Shown piece by piece: positions 55,602 through 63,693 of a stretch of DNA of 64,000 nt. The stretch's first letter is position 1. The number at the start of each line of letters is the position of its first letter. Origin of the DNA: Acidobacteriota bacterium (lineage in GTDB: Bacteria > Acidobacteriota > Blastocatellia > Pyrinomonadales > Pyrinomonadaceae); contig JAOAPY010000011.1 of NCBI GenBank assembly GCA_025463135.1, positions 124,001-188,000 on the forward strand. The letters are read 5' to 3'. The position numbers were made by a program, and so were the translations under genes. Under the pieces are notes generated by a model that was given only the letters and a program-made list of their open reading frames with translations, did not search any database and was not told the DNA's origin.

Positions 55602-55991
55602 TTAAGTGGTCAACCAGGGCATCGCTGCAGCCGGAACCGGACCCGCCGCGACTAACTTCTTTTGTCTGGCATCAACTGTGAGGTTTAGTCCTTCCAGCGT
55701 TCTGGCCCCAAGCAGCAATAGATCACCCTTCTCAGCGAAGACAACTTCATCGACCGTGAAGTACTTGTCCAAACGAACGATTGCAAATCCAACACTGCGC
55801 GTGATCTGTTGGCCCTTGGCCATCAGAAATGCCACATCCTTCTTTTCTCGCTGAATGCCAAGTTTTTCGAGAGTAGTCGCCGGAACCCAGGTATATTCGC
55901 TGCCGGTATCCACCAACATTTTCGCCAGTACGGCGGACTTCATCCGCTCGCTCACATTCTCAATTTTGCAACGCACAAAAAAGGTGCCCAT
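55602..55991 (-). CDS. Retropepsin-like aspartyl protease
   Basis: 129 residues from ATG 55991, favoured because GGAGG lies 10 bases upstream; an ATG at 56033 is possible. 'MLVDTGSEYTWVP' carries the catalytic Asp-Thr-Gly. 'DLLLLGARTLEGLNLTVDAR' matches the C-terminal flap/helix pattern of clan AA single-domain proteases, which work as dimers. No signal peptide. It is divergent from the copper ATPase neighbour (convergent stops) and is probably independent of it. Confidence 0.82.
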   Translation of the reverse strand: MGTFFVRCKIENVSERMKSAVLAKMLVDTGSEYTWVPATTLEKLGIQREKKDVAFLMAKGQQITRSVGFAIVRLDKYFTVDEVVFAEKGDLLLLGARTLEGLNLTVDARQKKLVAAGPVPAAAMPWLTT

Positions 55992-56040
55992 GAATACTAC
56001 GCCTCCGCTATTGCCACCGAGGCTAGTCATCATATCAGAT

Positions 56041-56073
56041 AAAAGTAGGCCGCCTCGAAATGCCGAGGCGGCC
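56041..56073 (-). terminator. Rho-independent terminator of the nuclease gene
   Basis: On the minus strand, GGCCGCCTCG and CGAGGCGGCC make a perfect 10-bp stem with a 6-base loop, followed by TACTTTTAT. It begins 12 bases after the nuclease stop. Confidence 0.88.
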
Positions 56074-56084
56074 CTTCATCCTTC

Positions 56085-57005
56085 TTAGTTCGGCCAGACG
56101 GCGTTCAGCAATGCCGCCAAACGATACCCGCCCCACGCGACTCGCTTGCGCGCGACTTTTAACGCCTTGCTCTTGTAGGCGACTGACGGCTTTGCGCCGC
56201 TCTGCATGCCGTCGTACGCGACATCTTTGGCCAACGCAAAGCTCTCATTCGCCCAGGCACTGAAGTTGAACGGGTCATCAAGCTTCAAGTCCGGATCATT
56301 GGCCGGATTCCCTGCCTTGGCTTTGGCAGCCGCTGGGGGAATCTTGCTCAGCGCGGGCGGTTTGAAATTTGCCCCGGTGGTTGGAAAGTCGCCTATACCT
56401 CCGTCCCAAAAACTGTGCAGATTGGTTGTCTTCAGCTTTCCATTGGTGCCCGGAACCTTTATAGACACCAGATTTCCGCCCCGATCCCCGTCCGGGTGAT
56501 TACGGTCAACTCTGGTGGCGCAATGAAGTGGTTGGTGTATGTCACCGACAAAGTGAATGATCAACCGCAACGCCTGGGCCTGCGCGTCCTTGTCCGTGCT
56601 GGTCTTAAGGATATTCAGATTGTCCTCAAGTGCTTTGACTATGTTGTCGGGTTCAGGCACACCAGCCGGCAACGGTGTGTCGTCGATCGAGAATGGGTTG
56701 TCGATGAAGTGCAGCGGTTTGAAGGAATCAAATTCCGTAAACGGCCTGAGGTCGTCGGCCCAATGCGAGGCGTTAACAAAGTCCTTGCTCTTCCTTGATT
56801 CGGCGGCGGGGTTTATTTCTATTGCCAGCAACTCATTCGCCTTAGCTTTAGCTTTGGGATTCAGGCGGCCATAGGCGATTTGCGCCACCATCATGTGTCC
56901 GGCCGCTCCCCAACCCAGTGAAATGGAGGGAGTGCAAAATATTAGAAGGACGAGACTAAGTGCTATTCCGCTTTTGTAAAAGCGCTGTTTACGTACATTC
57001 TTCAT
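56085..57005 (-). CDS. S1/P1-family secreted nuclease
   Basis: 306 residues. The signal peptide ends near Gly31, so Trp32 becomes the N-terminus, which coordinates zinc in this family. Other zinc ligands: His37 ('WGAAGHMMVA'), Asp in 'ASHWADDLR', 'HFVGDIHQPLHC', 'GDRGGNLVSI' and 'LHSFWDGG'. These make the three-zinc site of S1/P1 single-strand nucleases, which cut ssDNA and RNA outside the cell for nutrient scavenging. The gene is complete and followed by its own terminator. Confidence 0.92.
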   Translation of the reverse strand: MKNVRKQRFYKSGIALSLVLLIFCTPSISLGWGAAGHMMVAQIAYGRLNPKAKAKANELLAIEINPAAESRKSKDFVNASHWADDLRPFTEFDSFKPLHFIDNPFSIDDTPLPAGVPEPDNIVKALEDNLNILKTSTDKDAQAQALRLIIHFVGDIHQPLHCATRVDRNHPDGDRGGNLVSIKVPGTNGKLKTTNLHSFWDGGIGDFPTTGANFKPPALSKIPPAAAKAKAGNPANDPDLKLDDPFNFSAWANESFALAKDVAYDGMQSGAKPSVAYKSKALKVARKRVAWGGYRLAALLNAVWPN

Positions 57006-57217
57006 GCGATGCTCCTTTGCCTATCGCGACCCAGGCGAACAGCGATTGCGAAAGGCCGCACAGTGGTGCCAAGAATCTTCGGACTGTTGAGGTAAATCGT
57101 GGACGGTTAGAAGTGTCTCGGAGTTCCTGCCGCAAGCGAGCCTTTGCAAATACTGTGGTGGACAGATCCAAACGTCAGGTGCGGCACACGTATATCACAA
57201 GTAAAAACAAACTTCCA

Positions 57218-57428
57218 TGCCCTGGGACCGCACGCTTCCAGCGCGCTGAGGTTTGCCAACAATATCCTTAGCTCTGAAAATAGCGCTGACGAAACAAGGC
57301 ACGCTGGAAGCGTGCGGTCCCGGTAGTGGGTCAGTTTCGCAGCAAATGTCCGACAAACTTTAGTTTGTCGCGGCGTTACGACAAGCTGAAGCTTATCGGA
57401 CATCAAACTGCACCACTACCTGCGGTCC
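57218..57428. repeat. Long nested inverted repeats (intergenic palindrome)
   Basis: GGGACCGCACGCTTCCAGCG (about 57224-57243) is matched by CGCTGGAAGCGTGCGGTCCC further right. A larger hairpin follows: 'GGTAGTGGGTCAGTTT' pairs with 'AAACTGCACCACTACC', and within it 'TGTCCGACAAACTTTAGTTT' pairs with the segment ending 'GCTTATCGGACA'. The whole could fold into a stem of some 45 bp. It lies between the nuclease and the GWS-type secreted protein. Probably a mobile or dispersed palindromic element of acidobacterial genomes. Confidence 0.6.
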
Positions 57429-57496
57429 CAGGTAAAAATTGTTGACTTGGGCGAGCCTAAAGATGTTCACTGCACAGCGTCGTAAGGAGAAAAACG

Positions 57497-58213
57497 ATGA
57501 GATTTCAAAACCGGAAAGCAATTGCCTGTTTAGCGTCGCTCGGCTTGATGTGGGCCGGCAGTGTTTCTGCTCAATGGCAAAAGAAACCCTACCAGGAATG
57601 GTCGGAAAAGGAAGCTCTGAAAATCCTCAACGATTCACCCTGGGGCCAGACGCAAACCGTCACCGACACTTCGAAAATGTTTGATACCGGTCGCACGCTG
57701 GCCTCCGGCGAAAGCCGGGTTGCCGAAGTCCCTAAGACTAACTTTCGCATACGCTTTTTTTCGTCCCGACCCATTCGCCAGGCGACCAGTCGTTTCGTCG
57801 AGTTAAAGCAAAAGGGCCCAATTAACGAACAGTTGGCGGCGCAACTCCAGTCGCTGGCGAATGCAGACTTTCCCGACTACGTAATTATCACAGTGACAAC
57901 GGACTCTACGGACTCTGGCAGCCAGATGGGTTCCGCCGCGGTGATACTTGATAAGCAAACTACCTCGCAGTTGAAAAACGACACCTACCTCTTGGTAAGC
58001 GGCGGTCAACGCGTTTTTTTGCGGGAGTATCAACCGCCCCGCAAAGATGGTCTCGGGGCGCGTTTTATTTTTGCGCGGACGGTGGACGGAAAACCTTTTA
58101 TCACACCCGAAAGCAGCGAGCTGTTGTTCTATTCAAAGCTCACCGGCGGTCCGGAGTTGAGCATGCGCTTTAAGATCAAAGACATGTTATTCAACGGCAA
58201 GCTGGAGTATTAG
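57497..58213 (+). CDS. Small secreted protein of an acidobacterial family (GWxTD-like)
   Basis: 238 residues, ATG with AAGGAG upstream. The signal peptide is 'CLASLGLMWAGSVSA'. The opening 'KPYQEWSEKEALKILNDSPW' recalls GWxTD-type or related exported acidobacterial proteins, followed by a beta-rich region and 'ELSMRFKIKDMLFNGKLEY' at the end. The stop overlaps the stop of the next gene on the other strand by four bases. Exported; function unknown. Confidence 0.7.
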   Translation: MRFQNRKAIACLASLGLMWAGSVSAQWQKKPYQEWSEKEALKILNDSPWGQTQTVTDTSKMFDTGRTLASGESRVAEVPKTNFRIRFFSSRPIRQATSRFVELKQKGPINEQLAAQLQSLANADFPDYVIITVTTDSTDSGSQMGSAAVILDKQTTSQLKNDTYLLVSGGQRVFLREYQPPRKDGLGARFIFARTVDGKPFITPESSELLFYSKLTGGPELSMRFKIKDMLFNGKLEY

Positions 58214-58656
58214 ACGCGAGGCGTCGCTGCCTGGACCATTTCGGCCGACGGATGATCCATGTGAGTAACTATTTCCGGGCAACGGAAACAAGCGGCTTTG
58301 CCTTCCTGCTGATACCAGCGACACTCGGGTCGGATACGACACGGAGGCAGAGAATCAATTGCGATCGGCAGAATCTGTACAATCCTCGTAGCCAATTGGC
58401 AATCTTTCCCGTCAAAGTGTGCGCACTTTTGTTCTTCACACGTCGCGGCAAAGCGAAAGATGTTTCGCGGATCAACTTCTCCAGTTAAGGAAAGCAATTC
58501 CGGCGTAACCGGCAACGGCTCTTCGACCCAGGCCAGGCGACGGCCCTCGGTCGTGTCTTCCAACACGCCGAGGACCACGCTGCCTTCCATTTCCGGTTGG
58601 GCGCTGGGGCACATTAAAGACCGGCGCTGATCCCCATCATTTCCGGATTCGCTCAT
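58210..58656 (-). CDS. Cys-rich protein of unknown function
   Basis: 148 residues. After an acidic N-terminus, the C-terminal 70 residues carry eight cysteines: 'CEEQKCAHFDGKDC', 'PPCRIRPECRWYQQEGKAAC' and 'FRCPEI'. The spacing suggests two metal or iron-sulfur sites. It follows the 94-residue gene by three bases, so the two are co-translated. I do not recognise the family. The ATG at 58656 has no separate ribosome site, fitting translational coupling. Confidence 0.7.
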   Translation of the reverse strand: MSESGNDGDQRRSLMCPSAQPEMEGSVVLGVLEDTTEGRRLAWVEEPLPVTPELLSLTGEVDPRNIFRFAATCEEQKCAHFDGKDCQLATRIVQILPIAIDSLPPCRIRPECRWYQQEGKAACFRCPEIVTHMDHPSAEMVQAATPRV

Positions 58657-58659
58657 GAC

Positions 58660-58944
58660 CTACCCGATGGCGATTGGCCGGGCGATGAACCCACAGGTAA
58701 TCTCGCCGTCGCCGATGACTACTTTCGGTGTCAACTTGAAACCAGGCAAAGAAGGCGCCAGTTCCTTAGTTACGCTTTTGGCGAGGGCATTCAGATCCGT
58801 ATTAGCAGCCTGGGCCTTGGTAATCATGCGCCCCATGATTATGCCTCCGGGAAGTTTTGCCTTCCCGGCATTTGCGGCCACTGCTCTGTCGATAGCTGTT
58901 GAAAGGTCATTGAGCTTGATGATTTTTGCTTTTGTGGTTGCCAC
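58660..58944 (-). CDS. Conserved-looking 94-residue protein of unknown function
   Basis: GTG start at 58944 with GGAGG 11 bases upstream. The N-terminus is 'KLNDLSTAIDRAVAANAG', then 'KLPGGIIMGRMITKAQAANT' and a C-terminal part 'PGFKLTPKVVIGDGEITCGF'. No signal peptide or membrane helix. The layout (helical N-terminal half, Gly-rich end with a single Cys) could suit a peptide precursor, but that is speculation. Co-translated with the Cys-rich protein that follows. Confidence 0.65.
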   Translation of the reverse strand: MATTKAKIIKLNDLSTAIDRAVAANAGKAKLPGGIIMGRMITKAQAANTDLNALAKSVTKELAPSLPGFKLTPKVVIGDGEITCGFIARPIAIG

Positions 58945-59105
58945 TGAGTCATGTGCCTCCGAAGTGATGATTTCCCGAAGTCAGGCTTGAGAGTGTTTTG
59001 GGATGCGGAGCACTGTAGGGGTTCTCGCAAATACTGTCAACAAAATTGAGATCGTCTTTGATCGATCACTTTGGTTGGGACACGGAGTCCCGAACACCGC
59101 CAAGA

Positions 59106-59618
59106 TCAACGCTCGAGCATGATCTGTTTCACTAAATAGTATGACATGTGGTCCTTGTATTTCTCTTGCAGCTCAGGTCTTTGCCAATCTTTGCCAGTCA
59201 CGATCTTGCGACAAGCGGCGGCGCCGCATTTACATTCCATTTCGTAATCATCATCGTCCGTAGTGGCCCAGTCGTGTGTCAGCTCCTCGCCCGCTTCGAT
59301 ATCTCGCAACGCCACAAAGACAATTTGACCCTGAACGCCGATGTTTGGATCACAGGAATGATTACTGAAGATCATGCTGCCGGCGCGCTCGTGCTCATGC
59401 AGCGGCCCAATGAAAAGATCGGAGGCGATTTGGACTTCGGCCGCGCGAAACCATTCAGGCATGGAATTGAGAGTTCGCCGATCAAAGATATAGCCGCCTT
59501 TGACACAGACCATTTCACCTCGGGCGATCGGTTCACAGGCAAAGAGGCCCTGACCGTGAATAGCGCTCTCTTTCACAGCAGCTTTGGGTGAGATATACGA
59601 GTGACTAACGTGTTCCAT
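59106..59618 (-). CDS. SET-domain protein (putative lysine methyltransferase)
   Basis: 170 residues from ATG 59618; a GTG at 59651 is possible. SET motifs are present: 'AIHGQGLFACEPIARGEMVC' at the start (SAM-binding turn), 'SMIFSNHSCDPNIGVQG' (NHSC core) and 'AGEELTHDWATTDDDDYEME' near the end. A post-SET-like Cys cluster, 'CKCGAAACRKIVTGKDW', follows. Such proteins methylate lysines using S-adenosylmethionine. The target is unknown. It lies 160 bases upstream of the small gene pair, on the same strand. Confidence 0.85.
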   Translation of the reverse strand: MEHVSHSYISPKAAVKESAIHGQGLFACEPIARGEMVCVKGGYIFDRRTLNSMPEWFRAAEVQIASDLFIGPLHEHERAGSMIFSNHSCDPNIGVQGQIVFVALRDIEAGEELTHDWATTDDDDYEMECKCGAAACRKIVTGKDWQRPELQEKYKDHMSYYLVKQIMLER

Positions 59619-59661
59619 AGAAGTCGCGAGCTGAACATTTTCTTCGATCACAGCACTATGA

Positions 59662-60261
59662 TTAGTGACACATTTGCCAGGCCTTCAAAAAACCACTGGG
59701 ACGGATCAACATAAGAATTTCCAGCAGCAGGCTGTCCCTGATCCAGATCAGCAACACGAATTCCACCGCAAAGAAGACCAAAACCGACCGGCGCCAGCCC
59801 AACCGCCGCGCAATCATAAAGCCAACTACGCAACATAGTATGTCGCCAAAGGAATTGACGATCGTGTCGCCCTGATATCCGAGGGCCGCCGTTTCGGTCC
59901 GGTAACGGTTGATGACGAAGTCAGAGTTTTCAAATAATTCCCAGAGCGACCCCAGAGTGACGGCGAACCATAACTGCCAGGCCGCCGCCAGTCGCGGCAG
60001 AATCAACATCAACAACCAGGCGTACAGGAATCCATGAAGTACGTGAGTGAAACTATATGGATCCAGGAATTGCTGTGAGTTGTTGGCACTACAAACCTCA
60101 CCCGCCCAAATTGAAAATCTACCGCAGGCACAGATCCACAACCGTCCTTCCGCGCGCAGCGACACCACGGTGCAAAGCAATACGACAACAATCGCAAGCG
60201 ATGCCCAAAGGCGTTTAGTGTCACTGTCGCCGTTAGTCAGAATAGTCGATCTATGTTCCAT
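59662..60261 (-). CDS. DUF2585 membrane protein
   Basis: 199 residues from ATG 60261. The frame runs on to 60414, but that part overlaps the next gene. About five membrane helices, and the motif 'SQQFLDPYSFTHVLHGFLYA' with 'LGSLWELFENSDFVINRYR' and 'GDTIVNSFGDILCCVVGFMI' matches the DUF2585 (UPF0314) family. Conserved His, Glu and Asp lie in or near membrane helices. Function unknown. Confidence 0.78.
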   Translation of the reverse strand: MEHRSTILTNGDSDTKRLWASLAIVVVLLCTVVSLRAEGRLWICACGRFSIWAGEVCSANNSQQFLDPYSFTHVLHGFLYAWLLMLILPRLAAAWQLWFAVTLGSLWELFENSDFVINRYRTETAALGYQGDTIVNSFGDILCCVVGFMIARRLGWRRSVLVFFAVEFVLLIWIRDSLLLEILMLIRPSGFLKAWQMCH

Positions 60262-60325
60262 GCCGAACGGTCCGTTTAGAATGGGCACTTGCGCCCGGCC
60301 GCGCGGCGGACAAGTCTGATGCTCT

Positions 60326-60730
60326 CTAAACGTTGCGCCTGGCGGCAATTGTTCGCAACAGCTCTTCCCTGGTTTTTTTCCGCTCGTTGTATCCGCGCTC
60401 GCCAAAGGGTGCAAGCTTTTCCAGCCATAACTTTTCGAGTAACTGAAGCTCGTGACGATAGTCCCGATCCGGATTCTGACTTGGAGTCAGCTCATCTACT
60501 ATCTCGAACGCAAAGCTATTACTGCCGAACTCGTCCCAATCGGCCTGCAGTGTTTTATTCGGATGCCCGCCGCTCTTTAACGAGAATTTATGACGATTAA
60601 TTATGCCGTCGAGATTGAGGCTCGTGCCCAGAAAAACTTTGTCATTGACGTTGTTGCGAATCAGAAAAACACCCATCGGACGAGTGCTCTGCTGATAAGT
60701 TCGTTTCAATTTTTTCTTATCTGGCTGCAT
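60326..60730 (-). CDS. GIY-YIG nuclease family protein
   Basis: 134 residues. 'GVFLIRNNVNDKVFLGTSLN' is a diverged GIY-YIG core (GVF ... FLG), followed by 'INRHKFSLKSGGHPNKTLQA' with the conserved Arg/His region and 'WDEFGSNSFAFEIVDEL' with the catalytic Glu region. It is a small single-domain homologue of the type found in many bacteria, of unknown target. Nuclease activity is plausible but not certain. Confidence 0.82.
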   Translation of the reverse strand: MQPDKKKLKRTYQQSTRPMGVFLIRNNVNDKVFLGTSLNLDGIINRHKFSLKSGGHPNKTLQADWDEFGSNSFAFEIVDELTPSQNPDRDYRHELQLLEKLWLEKLAPFGERGYNERKKTREELLRTIAARRNV

Positions 60731-60839
60731 AACTTTCTAAGGCGTCGGCCTGGGTTTCAGCGGCACCAGGCTGAATGGATCGAATTGTGATTGACACCGC
60801 CACGCTGCGGTAATATCGTACGCGAGTCCTTCACAGAAA

Positions 60840-61595
60840 ATGACATTGGGAACATCGCTCACAAAGAAATTTCCTCGCGAATTTTCCGAATTGCTGACGC
60901 CCCGTGGGTTGCAAATACTTAACGGCCAGGCGCCGGAAGCATGCGCGCGGTTTGGTACGACTGAGGCCTACTTTGCTAACTTCCCAAAACTAATCCGGCG
61001 CCTGCAAGCCTCCCAGTGCATGCGGCTTCTCGACCAGAATCTCTATGAGTACATGCGCGTTGAGCAGCGACGTATTCCGCCTGATTCAATCACGGGCATG
61101 AAAGAGAATTACAGCGACACCCTCACCAAGACCATGCACATAAAAACCGGATGCCTGCTGACCAAAACGTCAAAGGTGTATCAGGCCGCCCGGAAGATCG
61201 GGTTGGTCCAGATGATGCAGTCAGAAAGCTTTGCGCGTTTTGCCGAAGTGGTTACCGGGCTTAAGCTGGAACGAAATCTGAATATGCAGGTCTCTTGTTA
61301 CGAGCCCGGTGACTATGCCGGCCCGCATAACGATCACCACCCGGAATTTCCAGACATCAGGAATGGTTACATCGACTTCCACGTGATGTTTGCCAATGAC
61401 GCCGTGGCCCACCATTATCTCGTCTATGCAGAGCGTGGTCACTTCTCAAAGATCGTAGACATCAATATTCACGGCGCAATCTCAGTTTACAAGCTTCCGT
61501 TTTGGCACTTTACGACGCCGCTGGCCGCGAAGCCCGGTCGTGAAGCAGAAGCGCGCCGCTGGTTGCTGCTGGGATCATTTGTGATTGCCGGCTGA
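60840..61595 (+). CDS. Fe(II)/2-oxoglutarate-like oxygenase homologue
   Basis: 251 residues. In the C-terminal half, 'MQVSCYEPGDYAGPHNDHHP' holds an H-x-D-like pair, followed by 'YIDFHVMFANDAVAHHYLVY' and 'VYKLPFWHFTTPLAAKPG' with a further His. Strand pattern and metal ligands resemble prolyl-hydroxylase-like dioxygenases, though the 2-oxoglutarate Arg is not obvious. Function unknown. It stands alone between divergent and convergent neighbours. Confidence 0.55.
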   Translation: MTLGTSLTKKFPREFSELLTPRGLQILNGQAPEACARFGTTEAYFANFPKLIRRLQASQCMRLLDQNLYEYMRVEQRRIPPDSITGMKENYSDTLTKTMHIKTGCLLTKTSKVYQAARKIGLVQMMQSESFARFAEVVTGLKLERNLNMQVSCYEPGDYAGPHNDHHPEFPDIRNGYIDFHVMFANDAVAHHYLVYAERGHFSKIVDINIHGAISVYKLPFWHFTTPLAAKPGREAEARRWLLLGSFVIAG

Positions 61596-61645
61596 TTGAC
61601 AGGTGTTCAGAGTATCAACTTCAGACGCCCCTAATTATTTTCTTC

Positions 61646-63031
61646 TTAGTCTCTGGGCAGGTTTGCAATCTCTTCAAAGTATTTCGCGAACGCTACCATG
61701 CCGCCTGACGCCTGTTGCCAATCAAAGTTCTCATTCGGGGCGTGGTAACCATGTTCAGGCAACGACAGTCCCAGGAAAAACATGGGGCACTTCAGGACCT
61801 TTTCAATGCTGGTCATTGCGCCAATCGTTCCACCATCTCGCACAAACACCGGATCACGCTTGAAAGCAAACTTGACCGCGCGCTTGAGGGCTTCGGGCAA
61901 TGGGCCTTCGACCGAGGTAAGAAAAGCCGGAGCCATTGATTCAAATGAGATCCTGACGTCCCTATTGAGTTCCTTGACTCTCTTCTCGATCTGCGCGGCG
62001 ATCTTCTTTGGATCCTGGCGCGCGACCAGGCGGCAGGATGCTTTTACTTCAGCGCGCGGCGGCACAATCGACTTCAAACCGGGACCCTGGTAGCCGCCTG
62101 TTACTCCATGAATCTCCAGAGTCGGCTGCCCCCAGATTCGCTTCATCACATCGAGCGAATCCTCGGTCCGCATGAGCTTGAGTTTGTGCGCCTTCTTAAA
62201 AGCCCTGGTTGTAAAGCCTGAGTTGGCCCAGTCATTCAATTCTTTCTTAGTCGGTGGAATGACATCTTCATAGAAGCCCGGGACTTTTACTTTACCCGTG
62301 TTGGGATCATAGAGGTCGCAGACAACCTTCATCAGTTCACCGAGCGGATTGCGCGCGGCGCCGCCGACTTCACCGGAATGTGTGTCCGTCGTTGCTGTCT
62401 CCAGGGTCAGCAGGAAGCCGAGCAAACCGCGCAGACCCGCTGAGTTGGCGGGTCGTTGCCGCGAAACCCAGACAGTGTCCGAGACCACCACCGAGTCAGT
62501 GGCCAAAGCCTTTCCGGCTTTGGTGATAATTTTTTCAAAATTAGGCGAGCCGATCTCCTCTTCGAATTCCCACAGGAAACGGATGTTGAGGGGCAGCCCT
62601 GCCTCGACTGCAGCGCGGGCGCCATACAACGCTGCCAATGCGGGGCCTTTGTCATCGGTGGTGCCACGACCGTAATAACTATCGCCTCGCGTCGTCATCA
62701 CGAAAGGTTCTGTATCCCAGGGCTCCGTCTCTTTTGAAGCCGGTTGCACATCCATGTGGTTATAAACTGTGACCGTCGGCAGGTTCTTGCCCGCGTCAAA
62801 GGCAGCATGAACGACCGGATTCCCCTCGCGTACTCGATGCACCTCAACCCTGGCCCCAAATCTATTGAATGTATCGACCACCATATCGACACCTTTGCTG
62901 ATGTCTGCGGCATGCGCCGGGTCAACAGAGACAGTGGGCGTCTCAACATAGCGCCGCAGCAACTCTTCGTATTCGTTCCGGTGGTTTTTGGCAAAAGAGA
63001 CCAGGCTATCGCGGCTCAATTCTTTCGGCAT
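61646..63031 (-). CDS. M20-family metallopeptidase (dipeptidase type)
   Basis: 461 residues, ATG 63031 with GGAGGA upstream. The zinc ligands follow the M20 pattern: 'VYNHMDVQPA' (His, Asp), 'YYGRGTTDDKGP' (bridging Asp), 'LWEFEEEIGSPN' (catalytic and metal Glu), and a C-terminal 'LPEHGYHAPNENFDW' (His). It hydrolyses dipeptides or acyl-amino acids in the cytoplasm. A lid domain lies between about residues 215 and 330. Complete. Confidence 0.92.
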   Translation of the reverse strand: MPKELSRDSLVSFAKNHRNEYEELLRRYVETPTVSVDPAHAADISKGVDMVVDTFNRFGARVEVHRVREGNPVVHAAFDAGKNLPTVTVYNHMDVQPASKETEPWDTEPFVMTTRGDSYYGRGTTDDKGPALAALYGARAAVEAGLPLNIRFLWEFEEEIGSPNFEKIITKAGKALATDSVVVSDTVWVSRQRPANSAGLRGLLGFLLTLETATTDTHSGEVGGAARNPLGELMKVVCDLYDPNTGKVKVPGFYEDVIPPTKKELNDWANSGFTTRAFKKAHKLKLMRTEDSLDVMKRIWGQPTLEIHGVTGGYQGPGLKSIVPPRAEVKASCRLVARQDPKKIAAQIEKRVKELNRDVRISFESMAPAFLTSVEGPLPEALKRAVKFAFKRDPVFVRDGGTIGAMTSIEKVLKCPMFFLGLSLPEHGYHAPNENFDWQQASGGMVAFAKYFEEIANLPRD

Positions 63032-63275
63032 TCACGAATCCTCCAAAGGTTGTGGGCTAAGCTTGCGGACGGGCCGGACATGTTAACACGGGCCGACGAT
63101 GGAATTAGCCACAGATGCACGCGGAATATGCAAGATCTGAAAAAGATTGCCTCTATTTCGCATAGTTGTGATTGATCTCTGGGCATCCGCGTAAATCTGT
63201 ACTTACCCTTCAGTAAAGGGAGCAACTTTTCACCCCGGTTTATGCTTCAAAGTCCCTGCGTCGAAGAAACTTTTA

Positions 63276-63585
63276 GTGGCACGGGCGTCCCGCCCGTGAA
63301 GTGGCGCAAGGTTCAAATGAAATGAACCAAGAATGTTGCGCCAGATACATGGGCAGGATGCCCATGCCACATTTAGTAGGTGGCACGGGCGTCCCGCCCG
63401 TGAAGTGGCGCAAGGTTCAAGTGAAATGAACCAGGCATGTTGCGCCAGATACATGGGCAGGATGCCCATGCCACATTTAGTAGTGGCACGGGCGTCTCGC
63501 CCGTGAAGTGGCGCAAGGTTCAAGTGAAATGAACCAGGCATGTTGCGCCAGATACATGGGCAGGATGCCCATGCCACATTTAGTG
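63276..63585 (+). repeat. Three tandem copies of a ~104-bp repeat
   Basis: Units start at 63276, 63380 and 63483, 103-104 bases apart and nearly identical. Each holds two inverted repeats, 'CACGGGCGTCCCGCCCGTG' and 'CATGGGCAGGATGCCCATG', plus 'GGCGCAAGGTTCAA'. Read on the minus strand they spell 'GMGILPM' and 'RDARAT', a known intergenic-repeat signature. A single diverged copy lies at 49690-49787. They lie between the M20 gene and the S41 peptidase. Confidence 0.85.
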
Positions 63586-63693
63586 GTCAATGGCGTAAGT
63601 TCAAATGGCAGCGGCTTCCGTGCTATGCTGGCTTCCCGGCTTTCAGTCGACCGGGTCGGCTGCCAAATCAACCCAGGCCATTTAGGAGGTTGC

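Noticed and set aside
63276-63585. CRISPR array
   Set aside because: Only three units of about 104 bases with no unique spacers between them, and no cas genes.
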